Shown here piece after piece: positions 26,014-35,908 of a stretch of DNA of 64,000 bases (its first letter is position 1; each line of letters starts with the position of its first letter). The DNA is taken from contig CAYZTM010000017.1 in NCBI GenBank assembly GCA_964481425.1, positions 31,547-95,546 of the forward strand, given 5' to 3'. The notes below the pieces were generated by a model that worked only from the letters and a program-made list of their open reading frames with translations, did no database searches and had not been told where the DNA came from. Origin of the DNA: MKUN01 sp964481425 (GTDB taxonomy: Bacteria > Bacteroidota > Bacteroidia > Chitinophagales > Chitinophagaceae). A program made the position numbers and the translations under genes.

Positions 26014-27021
26014 CTATGGCACTTCCACTACATTGAGTATTTCGTTCAGTATGTGTTCGCTGGTAATGTTCTCTGCTTCAGCCTCGTAGGTGATGCCGAT
26101 GCGGTGCCGCATCACATCGTGGCAGATGGCACGGATATCTTCAGGTATCACATAACCCCGGCGCTTGATAAAGGCATAAGCCTTTGCTGCAAGGGCCAGG
26201 CTAATGCTGGCGCGTGGTGAAGCACCATAGCTGATGAGGGGCTTCAATTTATTGAGCTTATATTCTTCAGGGAAACGGGTAGCGAAAACTATATCCAGTA
26301 TGTACTGCTCTATCTTTTCGTCCATATACACCTCGCGCACCAGGTGGCGGGCCTTAAGAATATCTTCGGGCGTTACTACGGGGTTGATCTTTGTCATTCC
26401 CTGCGGATTGAGGTTGTAGCGAATGATATTGCGCTCCTCTTCCTTTTTAGGATATGATATAACCACCTTGAGCATGAAACGGTCCACCTGTGCTTCGGGC
26501 AGCTCGTAGGTACCTTCCTGCTCAATGGGGTTTTGCGTGGCCAGTACCAGGAAAGGCTCTTCTAACTTATAAGTGTTGTCGCCTATGGTCACCTGCCTTT
26601 CCTGCATAGCCTCGAGCAGGGCGCTCTGCACTTTTGCAGGGGCACGGTTTATTTCGTCCGCCAGTATGAAGTTGGCGAATATGGGGCCTTTACGCACAGC
26701 AAACTCGTGCGCCTGCGGATTGTACACCATGGTACCCAATACGTCGGCAGGAAGCAGATCGGGGGTGAACTGTATGCGGGCAAAACGTGCATGTATGGCC
26801 GATGCCAGCGACTTAATAGCAAGCGTCTTTGCCAGCCCCGGTACACCTTCGAGCAATACGTGGCCATTGGCCAGCAGGCCAATGAGCAAACGTTCCACCA
26901 TATGCTTCTGGCCTACCACGGTCTTGTTGAGTTCCATATTCAGCAGGTCGATAAAAGCACTCTGCTGGTGGATGCGTTCATTCAGTTCGCGGATGTCGGG
27001 TGAGGAAGAAGTTATTTCCAT
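26014..27021 (-). CDS. MoxR-family AAA+ ATPase
   Basis: A 335-residue AAA+ chaperone of the canonical MoxR subgroup. Walker A is GVPGLAKT (59-66), Walker B FILADEINRAPAKVQSALLE (118 onward), and sensor 1 is in LATQNPIEQEGTYELPEAQ. Such proteins usually belong to operons with DUF58 and von Willebrand A proteins. These are not found within the neighbouring genes here, and the gene stands alone. Compare the distinct paralogue at 1152-2165. Confidence 0.94.
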   Translation of the reverse strand: MEITSSSPDIRELNERIHQQSAFIDLLNMELNKTVVGQKHMVERLLIGLLANGHVLLEGVPGLAKTLAIKSLASAIHARFARIQFTPDLLPADVLGTMVYNPQAHEFAVRKGPIFANFILADEINRAPAKVQSALLEAMQERQVTIGDNTYKLEEPFLVLATQNPIEQEGTYELPEAQVDRFMLKVVISYPKKEEERNIIRYNLNPQGMTKINPVVTPEDILKARHLVREVYMDEKIEQYILDIVFATRFPEEYKLNKLKPLISYGASPRASISLALAAKAYAFIKRRGYVIPEDIRAICHDVMRHRIGITYEAEAENITSEHILNEILNVVEVP

Positions 27022-27185
27022 AATTCGTTCAAAGATTCAGTAATGAGTTCAAAAGTAAAGAGTCGGGAGCAAAAAGAAATTATAGCAATATACTTTTAAC
27101 TTTTTTTAAAACCTACGCCAATATGAGCGGGAAGGTGATGGTGTCGGGAACTTGCTTAATTTTGCTTAAAATACAGATAGGAATA

Positions 27186-27512
27186 ATGGATAATATAGAA
27201 GAACGCTGGAAAGAGACCGAAGAAATGCTGCAGCAGCGCTTTGGCAAAGTACCCGATATGGAGGGCATTTTGTTCCTGATCGGGGTCAATGAGTTGGGGC
27301 ATGTACCCTCAAGGAAGTTCAGCAAGGAACAAAAACAAGACCTGATGCATGTAGCAGTATGCACCCTGCTGAGCCAGGTTGGCTATTACGAATTTGAAGG
27401 CCGTGACCAGGACGGATGGCCGCATTTCAAAGAAGTGGAAAAAGTACCGCTCACCGGAATGGCAGAACAGGAAGAATTACTAAAGGCCTGTATCATAGAA
27501 TACTTTGCCTGA
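27186..27512 (+). CDS. Conserved hypothetical protein, 108 residues
   Basis: A small soluble protein whose central motif LQQRFGKVPDMEGILFLIGVNELG and basic segment PSRKFSKEQKQDLMHVAVCTLLS look conserved. I recall similar proteins from Bacteroidota but no function. I use the ATG at 27186 (MDNIEERWKE); the upstream extension to 27123 is not protein-like. A TAATTTTG sequence at 27157-27164 fits a Bacteroidota -7 element. The gene converges on the GLPGLI gene with a five-base gap. Confidence 0.7.
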   Translation: MDNIEERWKETEEMLQQRFGKVPDMEGILFLIGVNELGHVPSRKFSKEQKQDLMHVAVCTLLSQVGYYEFEGRDQDGWPHFKEVEKVPLTGMAEQEELLKACIIEYFA

Positions 27513-27517
27513 GGACG

Positions 27518-28267
27518 CTATAAAGCACACCACCAGATATTGCGGCTGGCCATTTTGCCCCAGCGTGCAAAACTTTCTGAAAGGGCGCCTACCATTTCAG
27601 CCTGTGTGGCCTTTTTTCCCTTCTCTTCTATCGAAAAATCACTGTCTTTGGGCTGGATGAGTTCTACTTTTTGGGCAACCCATGTAGTGTAAAGGCGGGG
27701 AACTGCAAGCTCCAGTATCATACCCGGCAGGCCGCTAAACATTTCCGGGCCGCCGCTTACCATAATATCCTCGGTGTAGAAAGCAACCACATAGACCGAA
27801 TCGCAGATGATGCTCACGGCTTTGCGGCACTTGTAGCTGGCGATGGTGCGCACCTCGTCCTCTATCTTCCACTTCAGTACCCTCATACTGTCCCCAATGA
27901 GAAATTTCTGATCGTAAACCTGTTTATTTGCTGTCACCTTATGTGCGTTCAGATCGGTCAATACCACGTTTTCAGCAGCGGGCCCGCCGCCAAACATTTT
28001 GAATTGCTGTTCAGACTCCCGCCCGGGCTTATATATTACCTTGTTGGTATTGAAGTACAAATCGAAATAGGAAAGGCTGAACTTAGGCACCTTAGATTTG
28101 AATGACTCAATCCACGAAGCATTCTGCTCATCCTGGGCCATGTCATCCAACTGGCGATGTACATTCACTTTGCGCTCATACTCTATCTTGCCGTAGGTTG
28201 TGAACTGGGCGTGTGCTGATAAGGCAGTGAAGAGCACTAATATCGTTATGACTATTTTCCCTTTCAT
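27518..28267 (-). CDS. GLPGLI family protein
   Basis: A 249-residue exported protein with a signal peptide (IVITILVLFTALSAHAQ). The family motif is present as FSGLPGMILEL, preceded by YKCRKAV and AFYTEDI, as in GLPGLI proteins of Bacteroidota. The function of the family is unknown, but its genes commonly lie next to TonB-type outer-membrane barrels, and here the gene starts nine bases after such a barrel gene. It probably acts in the periplasm or at the outer membrane with that barrel. Confidence 0.9.
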   Translation of the reverse strand: MKGKIVITILVLFTALSAHAQFTTYGKIEYERKVNVHRQLDDMAQDEQNASWIESFKSKVPKFSLSYFDLYFNTNKVIYKPGRESEQQFKMFGGGPAAENVVLTDLNAHKVTANKQVYDQKFLIGDSMRVLKWKIEDEVRTIASYKCRKAVSIICDSVYVVAFYTEDIMVSGGPEMFSGLPGMILELAVPRLYTTWVAQKVELIQPKDSDFSIEEKGKKATQAEMVGALSESFARWGKMASRNIWWCAL

Positions 28268-28276
28268 TTACATTTT

Positions 28277-31123
28277 TTATCCCCTGAATCTCATTTTGGG
28301 CCCATCATCCGGAGGTGGTGTGCCTGCTGCTGTTTTCGTAAAGTTCCAGATCAGGCTGAGTAAACCATATCGACGGATGGTGTTGTAACTGTTCTCGTAG
28401 ATATAGCTGCTTTGAGCATACCGGCTGAAGCCTTTGTTCTGATCAAGAATATCGAATGCAGACAGGCGGAGCTCCAACTGGCTCTTTTTCAGGAATTTTT
28501 TGCTCACATAAGCGTTCCAGCGAAACACATTGTTATTGGTATTGAATACGCTTGTCTTCTGGCGCAGGTACCAATTGATATCCGTACCGATCTCAAATTT
28601 CAACGGCAACTGTACGGAGCCATCAAAATCTACCTGCCCGGACCAATAGCTGGCCACATTGGTGCTGATCGTAGCCTTATTGTCATTGTATACCACCTGT
28701 GGCGAGAATGAGAACTCAAACTTGTCAGGTTTATCGTAATCTAAACGGGGGCCAAATGTGTAGGAATTATTGCTACTGACATTCGGTTGCCCATTGACGA
28801 ATGTGTTGGAGTGTGCCAAATTCACACTTGTCCATATGCCCGCGCGCATCTGCGTTTTAGGAATCCGCAGGCCATAGCCTCCATAGCCCGATACAAAATA
28901 ATTCCCATTGACATTCCGGTACTGGTAAAGTCTCCGCCCCCCGTAGAGTACCGAATCAACACGGGTTATTGCATTCTGTACCAGGCTGTAGGTTGCATTA
29001 AGCCAAAGGTAACTGCCGCTAAGCACCTTATAGCTGTTATAGCTGGCGGTGAAGCTATGCCTGAATTCCTGTTTCAGATCAGGGTTGCCTATGGCAATGT
29101 TGTTGGGATCGGTATTATCCAGTAAAGGTTGTATCTGCGACAGAGATGGTTGCCGCGTATTACCATAGTACCTGAAATTGAAGCGCGATTGGTTCTCGAA
29201 TTTGTAAGTAAAATCGGCTTTAGGAAAGAAATTCAGGTAGCTATAAGTAGATGACGTATCGTTCCTCAGGTCTTTTTGCTCAATACTGGCATAGGATAGC
29301 GAACCGCCAAATGAAAAGACCATCTTCTTGTAATCGAAACGCAAAGCCATACCTCCGGAATTCGTAAGCACATTGTACGCATAATTACTACTGTAGACCG
29401 AATTGGTATCGGTATAGCTTCCGTCAGTACTGTTGGTATCGATTGTTGTTCTTGCCGCTTTATTGTTGTCAAGCTTCAGGCCGTAACTGGCATCAATATA
29501 GGCCACCTTGGACAGAGGTTCAGTGTACTCAATTTTAGTACCCACAGACAAAGCTACATTGTCGTTCACCTTTTGCTGGTTTACTGTGGCTGTAGTATCA
29601 TAAGAATTGCCTGCACTATCCGTATATCGGTAAGTGTTGGATGAGCGCAGGAAGCTATTGCTATTACTTACTTTATAACTCTCCGGCAGGTCCACAGATA
29701 TGGTCCTACCCTTCTTTTTAAAGCGTTTACGCCAGAATATATCCGCACTCTCACTTTTCGAGTTAGCATCGCCGTTGATGTTCCGATAGCCGTCGTTCAT
29801 CGGGTCGCCGGAAACAGTATGCGATTCGTTGGTATAGTTGGTATTGCTTTTCGTATCGGCGTAGTTTCCTCCGAGGGTCAGTTTCAGATTGGATGAACTG
29901 TCGATCTTCCATTCATAGGTTCCGCCAAGATTGTGGCGCATACCCATTTTTGAAGATGTCTTTGATTCTGTAGTGGTATAGGAGGAGCCGGGGATAATAT
30001 AGTCGGTAGTAGTGTTGCCTACAGCATCGATATTCTGATTGGCATAGCGATAGTTGGCATTTACATGGTGTTTGTCCTCTTTCCATTTGTCTGCAAAGTG
30101 GGCACCCGCCGTCCAAACCGTAGGCAAGCCCTCACCATTGTAAGTACCATCCCAGCTTATGTTATCATTATCATCGCTGCTGTAGAAGCTGGTTACCGAG
30201 CCATCTGAAGATACATCGGTACTGACATTGCTAACACCATATTTATCTGCATCGCCCCATCCCAAACCTACCCTGGCCGTATTGGACATTACCCCAAACA
30301 CCGATACCTGCCGTTTGCCTTTGAAGTCGTTGATCATGGCCTGGTTCTCATAGTAGCCATTACCTTTTTCATCGCCGCCGCCACCTGCTACCACCTTGCC
30401 AAAGTACCCTTTCTTTTTATCCTCTTTCAGTTTCAGGTCTATCGTCTTCGTCCGGACCCCATCGTCTATGCCCGTAAACTCTGCCTGGTCGCTTTTCTTA
30501 TCGAACACCTGTACTTTGTCCACAGCATTCGCCTGCAGGTTCTTGGTAACCACCGCAGGGTCATCCGAAAAGAATTCCTCGCCATCTACCAATATCTTCT
30601 GTACTTTCTCACCCTGCGCTGTTACCTGGCCGTTCTTATCTACCTGCAGGCCGGGGAGTTTTTTCAGCAAGTCCTCTACGGTTGCATTGTCTTTGGTCTT
30701 AAAGCTATCAGCCACATACTCAATGGTGTCTCCCTTTACCTTTATGGCACCCCGGTTCTGTTCAAATACAAACTCGGTAAGCAGGTGGCTACGGGTTATC
30801 ATGGGTATGTTGCCCATATCCTTTGTCTTGCCATCTTTTACGGTGACAATATCTATATAGTCCACAAATCCCGGATAAGTGATCATGACCAGGTACCTGT
30901 CGCCCGAAGCCGCATGCAGTTCAAAACTGCCGTCGTCTTTGGTACGGGTGAAGGTCTCCATTATGGAATCGGAAGCATGTATAAGGGTTACAGCTGCATG
31001 AGGCAGGTAATTGTTATTCAGGGTATCCTGTATCCGGCCCTTTATGATGCACTGTTGTTGTGCAAATGAAACGGTACTCCACATTGTGAAGAACAAAACA
31101 ATAATGGATAGGCGGATACGCAT
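28277..31123 (-). CDS. TonB-dependent-receptor-like outer-membrane barrel with carboxypeptidase-regulatory domain
   Basis: An approximately 948-residue outer-membrane protein. After a signal peptide (LSIIVLFFTMWSTVSFAQ) comes a carboxypeptidase-regulatory-like domain (IIKGRIQDTLNNNYLPHAAV...), then a plug-like region (VEDLLKKLPGLQVDKNGQV, KILVDGEEFFSDDP) and a long series of beta-strands ending in an aromatic-rich barrel. It belongs to the branch of receptor-like barrels paired with GLPGLI proteins. No TonB box is obvious. The start at 31123 gives a proper signal peptide; the frame to 31198 is an extension without support. Confidence 0.88.
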   Translation of the reverse strand: MRIRLSIIVLFFTMWSTVSFAQQQCIIKGRIQDTLNNNYLPHAAVTLIHASDSIMETFTRTKDDGSFELHAASGDRYLVMITYPGFVDYIDIVTVKDGKTKDMGNIPMITRSHLLTEFVFEQNRGAIKVKGDTIEYVADSFKTKDNATVEDLLKKLPGLQVDKNGQVTAQGEKVQKILVDGEEFFSDDPAVVTKNLQANAVDKVQVFDKKSDQAEFTGIDDGVRTKTIDLKLKEDKKKGYFGKVVAGGGGDEKGNGYYENQAMINDFKGKRQVSVFGVMSNTARVGLGWGDADKYGVSNVSTDVSSDGSVTSFYSSDDNDNISWDGTYNGEGLPTVWTAGAHFADKWKEDKHHVNANYRYANQNIDAVGNTTTDYIIPGSSYTTTESKTSSKMGMRHNLGGTYEWKIDSSSNLKLTLGGNYADTKSNTNYTNESHTVSGDPMNDGYRNINGDANSKSESADIFWRKRFKKKGRTISVDLPESYKVSNSNSFLRSSNTYRYTDSAGNSYDTTATVNQQKVNDNVALSVGTKIEYTEPLSKVAYIDASYGLKLDNNKAARTTIDTNSTDGSYTDTNSVYSSNYAYNVLTNSGGMALRFDYKKMVFSFGGSLSYASIEQKDLRNDTSSTYSYLNFFPKADFTYKFENQSRFNFRYYGNTRQPSLSQIQPLLDNTDPNNIAIGNPDLKQEFRHSFTASYNSYKVLSGSYLWLNATYSLVQNAITRVDSVLYGGRRLYQYRNVNGNYFVSGYGGYGLRIPKTQMRAGIWTSVNLAHSNTFVNGQPNVSSNNSYTFGPRLDYDKPDKFEFSFSPQVVYNDNKATISTNVASYWSGQVDFDGSVQLPLKFEIGTDINWYLRQKTSVFNTNNNVFRWNAYVSKKFLKKSQLELRLSAFDILDQNKGFSRYAQSSYIYENSYNTIRRYGLLSLIWNFTKTAAGTPPPDDGPKMRFRG

Positions 31124-31232
31124 GCGTGAATTTTGGAAACAGAGTGTTAAAACGATGCAACAAAAATGGTAACAATTGTTCAAACGAGCAAAATACACAT
31201 TTGTTAAAGTTCCTTAACAATCCTTAAATGAG

Positions 31233-34200
31233 CTATTTGGCCCGGCCGGTCTCCTGCTCATATACCACTTTCCTGTTCTTATTCGGCGGCAAGCCGAGAG
31301 ACTGGTATATGTAATCCTGCGCTACAGTACGTACACTCAGGTGATTGATCTTGTTGTTGTCTGCCGAGGGATTTACCCTGTTGGACAGGAACACAAACAC
31401 GACCCCTGTGCCGGGATCGGCCCATACACAAGTACCTGTAAAGCCCTGGTGGCCGAAGGCGGCAGCAGTGCAATAGGTGCTGGCAGGGCCACCATCGTCC
31501 TTATCGGCACTGGGCTTATCAAAGCCATAGCCACGCCTGCTGATGCGCGAATGATACGCAGTAAAGAGATCTACGGTACTTGCCTTAAAATAGCGTTTGC
31601 CATTATACAGGCCTTTGTTCAGCAGCATCTGGAATACGGCTGCTACATCGCCTGCGGTAGAGAAAATACCTGCATGGCCTGCCACACCGCCAAACATAGC
31701 TGCGCCGGGATCGTGCACATAGCCATGTACCAGTTGCTGCCGCCAGATCATATCATTTTCCGTAGGGGCAATATCAGCCAGGCTAAACCTCTCGAGGGGA
31801 TGATAACCGATATACTTCAAGCCCATGGGTTTGTAGAACTGTTCGTCCACGTATTGATCAATGCTCTTGCCCGTTATCTTTTCCACTATAGCCGCGAGAA
31901 AATAAAAATCGAGATCGCTGTACACATAACGGCCCCTGTTCTCAAGGGGGCTCATGAGGATACGTGCCCATACCGTATCTACCCAATCGCTACGCATGTA
32001 CATATCTTTTGCCACCTGTACCGTATAGCTTCCCGTCCTATCTCTTTTATAGAGATCGCTGCGGGGGTTATTGTTGTCATCGAGTGTTTCTCTGTAAAAA
32101 GGTATCCAGCTTTTCAGCCCGGCCTGGTGCATGAGCATGTCGCGCACATGCAGGCCTGTCTTATTGGTATTCCGTACCCATGGCAGGTAGTCGCCGGTCG
32201 TCTTATTAAGGTCCAGCTTACCGGTCTCGTAAAGCCTCATCACAGCAAGCGTCATCGCGAGCACTTTGGTCATGGAGGCAACATCGTACAGGGTATTATT
32301 TTCCACCGGCTTCTTCCGGTAATAATCGAAATAGCCAAAACTCTTATCGTAAAATATCTTCCCGTTCCTGGAGGCAAGCACCCTGCAACCCGGGAAAGCA
32401 CCATCTACAATACTGCGCTGCAGGAACATGTCGAGCTTATCGAGCATGTCTGGGTTCACCACACCTGCATCCTGTGTAAACTCTTCTTTCTTTAAAGAGG
32501 TTGCTTTGGGCTGTGGCTTAGGCTTCACCGTTTCGTGCACCACAAAATTATCCGGCGGCGATTTCATGGTAGCACAGGGCGATACCGGCAACAAGCCGAC
32601 AATGTTCTTCTCGCCAACTATGGCACGAGCCATCGATGCTTCAGATATCGTGTCGTCTTCGTAGGCTACAAGGGCCGACTTTGTATCACATAGTTTACTC
32701 AGCAAATAGGGATTGCCCATATCCACGATGATCACATTCTTCAAATTATTGGCTTTGGCCAAAAAGTCCATCTGCCGGGAGTCGAGTCCATAATTACCAC
32801 TGGAACCCGGATAAAAACCCATATTGTGTACGGCCACTATTACCGCATCGTATTTACCAATGCTGCTCAATACATTTGCAGCATCGCCGGCAGAACTTCC
32901 TTTGGGCAGCCAATCGGCTTTAAGGTCCTGCAGGGTATTTTTCAATTCTTCATACAGTTTAGTACTGCCATCAGCATTAACCCCCACATAGCCAACAGTG
33001 GTATTGTTGGCCATTATTTTATCCAGCAATTTATTCTTATCAGCCACCAGGGTGATCGCTTTGTTGCTGACCCTTAAACGCAGGTTGGCAATACTACTGT
33101 TCAGGTCCTGTGCAGCAAACTCAGGCATTATACGGTTAATATGTGCCAGGCCTGCATCGTATTTGGCAGCCAGTATCTTCTTTACACTTGTTTCAAGATG
33201 CTCTTCTGTTATCTGCCCCGCTTCCATCGCTTCTTTTATCTTAGCAATAGCCGTGGGCACATCCTGCGAAAAGAGCAGCACATCGTTACCCGCCATAAAA
33301 GCACGAAGGTCAACCTCTCCTGCAGCGAAATATTTGGTAACCCCCTTCATGTTCAGCGCATCAGTGAACACGAGGCCTTTGAAGCCCATCTTCTTCTTTA
33401 GCAGGTTGGTGATCGTGTTCTTCGACAGCGTGGTGGGCACATGCGGTTCGCTCTCCAATGCCGGCACCTCAAGGTGCGCTACCATGATGCTATTTACCCC
33501 GGCCTCTATCATTTGTTTGAAGGGATACAACTCCAGGCTCTCGAGCTGGGCCAGTGATTTACGAATAACAGGCAGGTCCTTATGTGAGTCCACATCAGTA
33601 TCGCCATGACCGGGGAAGTGTTTGGCACAGGCCATAATACCCTGCGACTGCAATCCATGCATGTAAGCAATGGCCATTTTTGCCACCCTCGTCTTGTCCT
33701 CACCGTATGAACGTGCGTTGATGACGGGATTGTTAGGATTGTTATTCACATCTACCACCGGGGCGAAATCGATATGCACGCCCATGCGCTTGCATTGCCT
33801 GCCTATGGCCACACCCACGGCATAAGCCATTCCCGTATCGCGCGTTGCGCCCAGCATCATTTGCCGGGGCAGGTCTGCAACACCTGTCAGGCGCATACCC
33901 AATCCCCATTCAGCATCCATACCTATCAGCAGGGGTACCTGTGCCATCGACTGGTATTTGTTGGTCTGCGTAGCCTGGCTGGCAGGGTCGCCCTGCATGA
34001 AAATGAGCCCGCCTATCTCGTGCTTATTCACCAGGTCGGTAATAGCAGCTTCGTTGTAATCCGGACCGCCGGAATAAGCAGCCACCATGAACAACTGGCC
34101 AATACGCTCTTCGGTGCTCAGTTTGTTATAGGTCTCATCCACCCAACGTTGCTTTTCGAGGGGTGATTGCGCCATAACACTATAAGCCAATAATGTAAAC

Positions 34201-34241
34201 AGTATCCCGAAAAGGAATGTATAAATGCGGGTATTGACCAT
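31233..34241 (-). CDS. GH3 glycoside hydrolase fused to a class C beta-lactamase-like domain
   Basis: A 1002-residue exported protein. Residues 1-24 are a signal peptide. Residues ~30-380 form a GH3 N-acetylglucosaminidase-like barrel with KHFPGHGDTDVDSH (207-220) and the nucleophile D294 in FTDALNMKG. A GH3 C-terminal domain follows to ~560. After a Lys/Pro-rich linker comes a serine beta-lactamase/DD-peptidase fold with S656-M-T-K659, Y774-S-D776 and H931-Q-G933. This fusion is known in Bacteroidota and suggests peptidoglycan or muropeptide processing in the periplasm. It starts one base from the ispE stop codon and has a TACTTTTG -7-like element inside the end of ispE. Confidence 0.93.
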   Translation of the reverse strand: MVNTRIYTFLFGILFTLLAYSVMAQSPLEKQRWVDETYNKLSTEERIGQLFMVAAYSGGPDYNEAAITDLVNKHEIGGLIFMQGDPASQATQTNKYQSMAQVPLLIGMDAEWGLGMRLTGVADLPRQMMLGATRDTGMAYAVGVAIGRQCKRMGVHIDFAPVVDVNNNPNNPVINARSYGEDKTRVAKMAIAYMHGLQSQGIMACAKHFPGHGDTDVDSHKDLPVIRKSLAQLESLELYPFKQMIEAGVNSIMVAHLEVPALESEPHVPTTLSKNTITNLLKKKMGFKGLVFTDALNMKGVTKYFAAGEVDLRAFMAGNDVLLFSQDVPTAIAKIKEAMEAGQITEEHLETSVKKILAAKYDAGLAHINRIMPEFAAQDLNSSIANLRLRVSNKAITLVADKNKLLDKIMANNTTVGYVGVNADGSTKLYEELKNTLQDLKADWLPKGSSAGDAANVLSSIGKYDAVIVAVHNMGFYPGSSGNYGLDSRQMDFLAKANNLKNVIIVDMGNPYLLSKLCDTKSALVAYEDDTISEASMARAIVGEKNIVGLLPVSPCATMKSPPDNFVVHETVKPKPQPKATSLKKEEFTQDAGVVNPDMLDKLDMFLQRSIVDGAFPGCRVLASRNGKIFYDKSFGYFDYYRKKPVENNTLYDVASMTKVLAMTLAVMRLYETGKLDLNKTTGDYLPWVRNTNKTGLHVRDMLMHQAGLKSWIPFYRETLDDNNNPRSDLYKRDRTGSYTVQVAKDMYMRSDWVDTVWARILMSPLENRGRYVYSDLDFYFLAAIVEKITGKSIDQYVDEQFYKPMGLKYIGYHPLERFSLADIAPTENDMIWRQQLVHGYVHDPGAAMFGGVAGHAGIFSTAGDVAAVFQMLLNKGLYNGKRYFKASTVDLFTAYHSRISRRGYGFDKPSADKDDGGPASTYCTAAAFGHQGFTGTCVWADPGTGVVFVFLSNRVNPSADNNKINHLSVRTVAQDYIYQSLGLPPNKNRKVVYEQETGRAK

Positions 34242-34242
34242 G

Positions 34243-35091
34243 TTAGCAAAAGTAGGTTTTCACTGGCAGAATACCACTTCTGCTTATTTCAAATATAAAT
34301 GTTTCGGCTTTGATATCTAGCTGTGCACGCTGCCCTTTATTGAATATTCCATACACCGCGCTCCCGCTGCCACTCATAGATGCATAGACAGCGCCCTGCT
34401 CATAAAGCTGCCGTTTGATGGCTGCTATTTCAGGATGCTGCTGAAACACAGGTGCTTCAAAATCATTGCTGATATTCTGTCTCCATTCGCTGACAGGGAG
34501 CTGGCCCAATGTTCGCAGATCAAAGTTTGCGGCCTGCGGTGTTATGAGCTGAAAAGCATTAGCCGTGCTGACATGTATGCCGGGACAAACCAACTGTATG
34601 CTATATGCAGACAGATCGATACCCACAGGCTCCATATCTTCTCCCCTGCCCCCGGCGAACTGTGGTGTGCTGTAAATAAAAAAGGGGCAATCGCTGCCTA
34701 ACTGCAATGCCAGTGCAGCCAGTGTTTCGTTGTTCAAACCCAGGTCGCAATAATCGTTCAGGAGTTTCAGCATAAAAGCCCCGTCGGCAGAACCGCCACC
34801 GAGGCCTGCACCCATAGGTATGCTTTTCAGCAGGTGTATTTCCATTGCAGGGACTCTATCCGGGTATTGCTTTTGCAGTAGTTCATAGGCTTTGTATACC
34901 AGATTATCTTTGCTGTCGCCTGCAACTGCTTTCCCATACAGGTAAATGGCAGTTCGTTCCGCAGGCACTATTTCCAGCACATCTTCCCATGGTACAGGGT
35001 AGAACACAGTTTCTATATTATGGTAGCCATCGGGGCGTCGCCCGGTAATATATAGCCCTAAGTTTATTTTACAGCCCGGAAAGCACAGCAT
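34243..35091 (-). CDS. ispE: 4-diphosphocytidyl-2-C-methyl-D-erythritol kinase
   Basis: A 282-residue GHMP kinase of the non-mevalonate isoprenoid pathway. The substrate-binding start KINLGLYITGRRPDGYHNIETVF and the glycine-rich ATP loop PMGAGLGGGSADGA are diagnostic, and SGSGSAVYGIF is the third GHMP motif. The dxs gene of the same pathway lies at 54791-56713. The gene ends one base before the GH3 fusion gene, so the two could share a message, but the downstream gene also seems to have its own promoter element. Confidence 0.95.
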   Translation of the reverse strand: MLCFPGCKINLGLYITGRRPDGYHNIETVFYPVPWEDVLEIVPAERTAIYLYGKAVAGDSKDNLVYKAYELLQKQYPDRVPAMEIHLLKSIPMGAGLGGGSADGAFMLKLLNDYCDLGLNNETLAALALQLGSDCPFFIYSTPQFAGGRGEDMEPVGIDLSAYSIQLVCPGIHVSTANAFQLITPQAANFDLRTLGQLPVSEWRQNISNDFEAPVFQQHPEIAAIKRQLYEQGAVYASMSGSGSAVYGIFNKGQRAQLDIKAETFIFEISRSGILPVKTYFC

Positions 35092-35138
35092 AAGCGAAGC
35101 GTGAAATTATATGTATTTTTGATACTCACAACCGGCAG

Positions 35139-35867
35139 ATGGAAGAAATAATCAGGCTAAACGAGATAAAGAAGAGCTATTACCTGGGCAGGCAGGAACT
35201 GCCTGTACTGAAGGGTATCAACCTGCTGATAGAACGTAATGAATATGTGGCGCTTATGGGGCCCTCAGGCTCGGGCAAAAGTACACTCATGAATATATTG
35301 GGTTGCCTCGATACACCTACATCGGGCGAGTATGTATTGAATGGCAAGAACGTGAGTCGCATGGAGGACAATGAACTGGCCGATGTAAGAAATACAGAGA
35401 TCGGTTTCGTGTTCCAGCAGTTTAACCTGCTGCCCCGCCTTACAGCATGGGAAAACGTAGCCCTTCCCCTTATTTACGCTGGCGTAGGCAAGGTGGCGCG
35501 CGAAGAACGTGCCCGGACCATGCTGGGCAAAGTTGGGCTGGGCGACAGAGCTCACCATAAGCCTAATGAACTCTCAGGCGGCCAAAGCCAACGTGTTGCC
35601 ATTGCAAGGGCACTCATCAACAACCCGGCCCTCATACTGGCCGACGAACCTACCGGTAACCTGGACAGTAAGACCTCTATAGAGATCATGGAACTCTTCG
35701 GGCAAATACACCAGCAAGGCAATACCGTGGTACTGGTAACACACGAGGAAGATATAGCCCAGTTCACCCACCGGATAGTGAGGATAAAAGACGGACTGGT
35801 GGAAACGGATACCCGCCTGCCCCATAAGGGTGCAGCCACCATTGCGGGGGATATCGCAAAACATTAA
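35139..35867 (+). CDS. ABC transporter ATP-binding protein (MacB/LolD type)
   Basis: A 242-residue ATPase. Walker A is GPSGSGKST (41-49), followed by the MacB/LolD-typical MNILGCLD, the Q-loop FVFQQFNLLPRLTAWENV, the signature ELSGGQSQRVAIARAL, and Walker B LILADEPTGNLDS. Such ATPases energise FtsX-like permeases in efflux or lipoprotein export. The permease gene is not adjacent: the next gene is an adenosyltransferase. The gene is divergent from ispE, with 47 bases between start codons. Confidence 0.94.
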   Translation: MEEIIRLNEIKKSYYLGRQELPVLKGINLLIERNEYVALMGPSGSGKSTLMNILGCLDTPTSGEYVLNGKNVSRMEDNELADVRNTEIGFVFQQFNLLPRLTAWENVALPLIYAGVGKVAREERARTMLGKVGLGDRAHHKPNELSGGQSQRVAIARALINNPALILADEPTGNLDSKTSIEIMELFGQIHQQGNTVVLVTHEEDIAQFTHRIVRIKDGLVETDTRLPHKGAATIAGDIAKH

Positions 35868-35908
35868 TTGATATAATAAAGAAAGCACCCTTTAGGGGTA
35901 TGGGGTTT

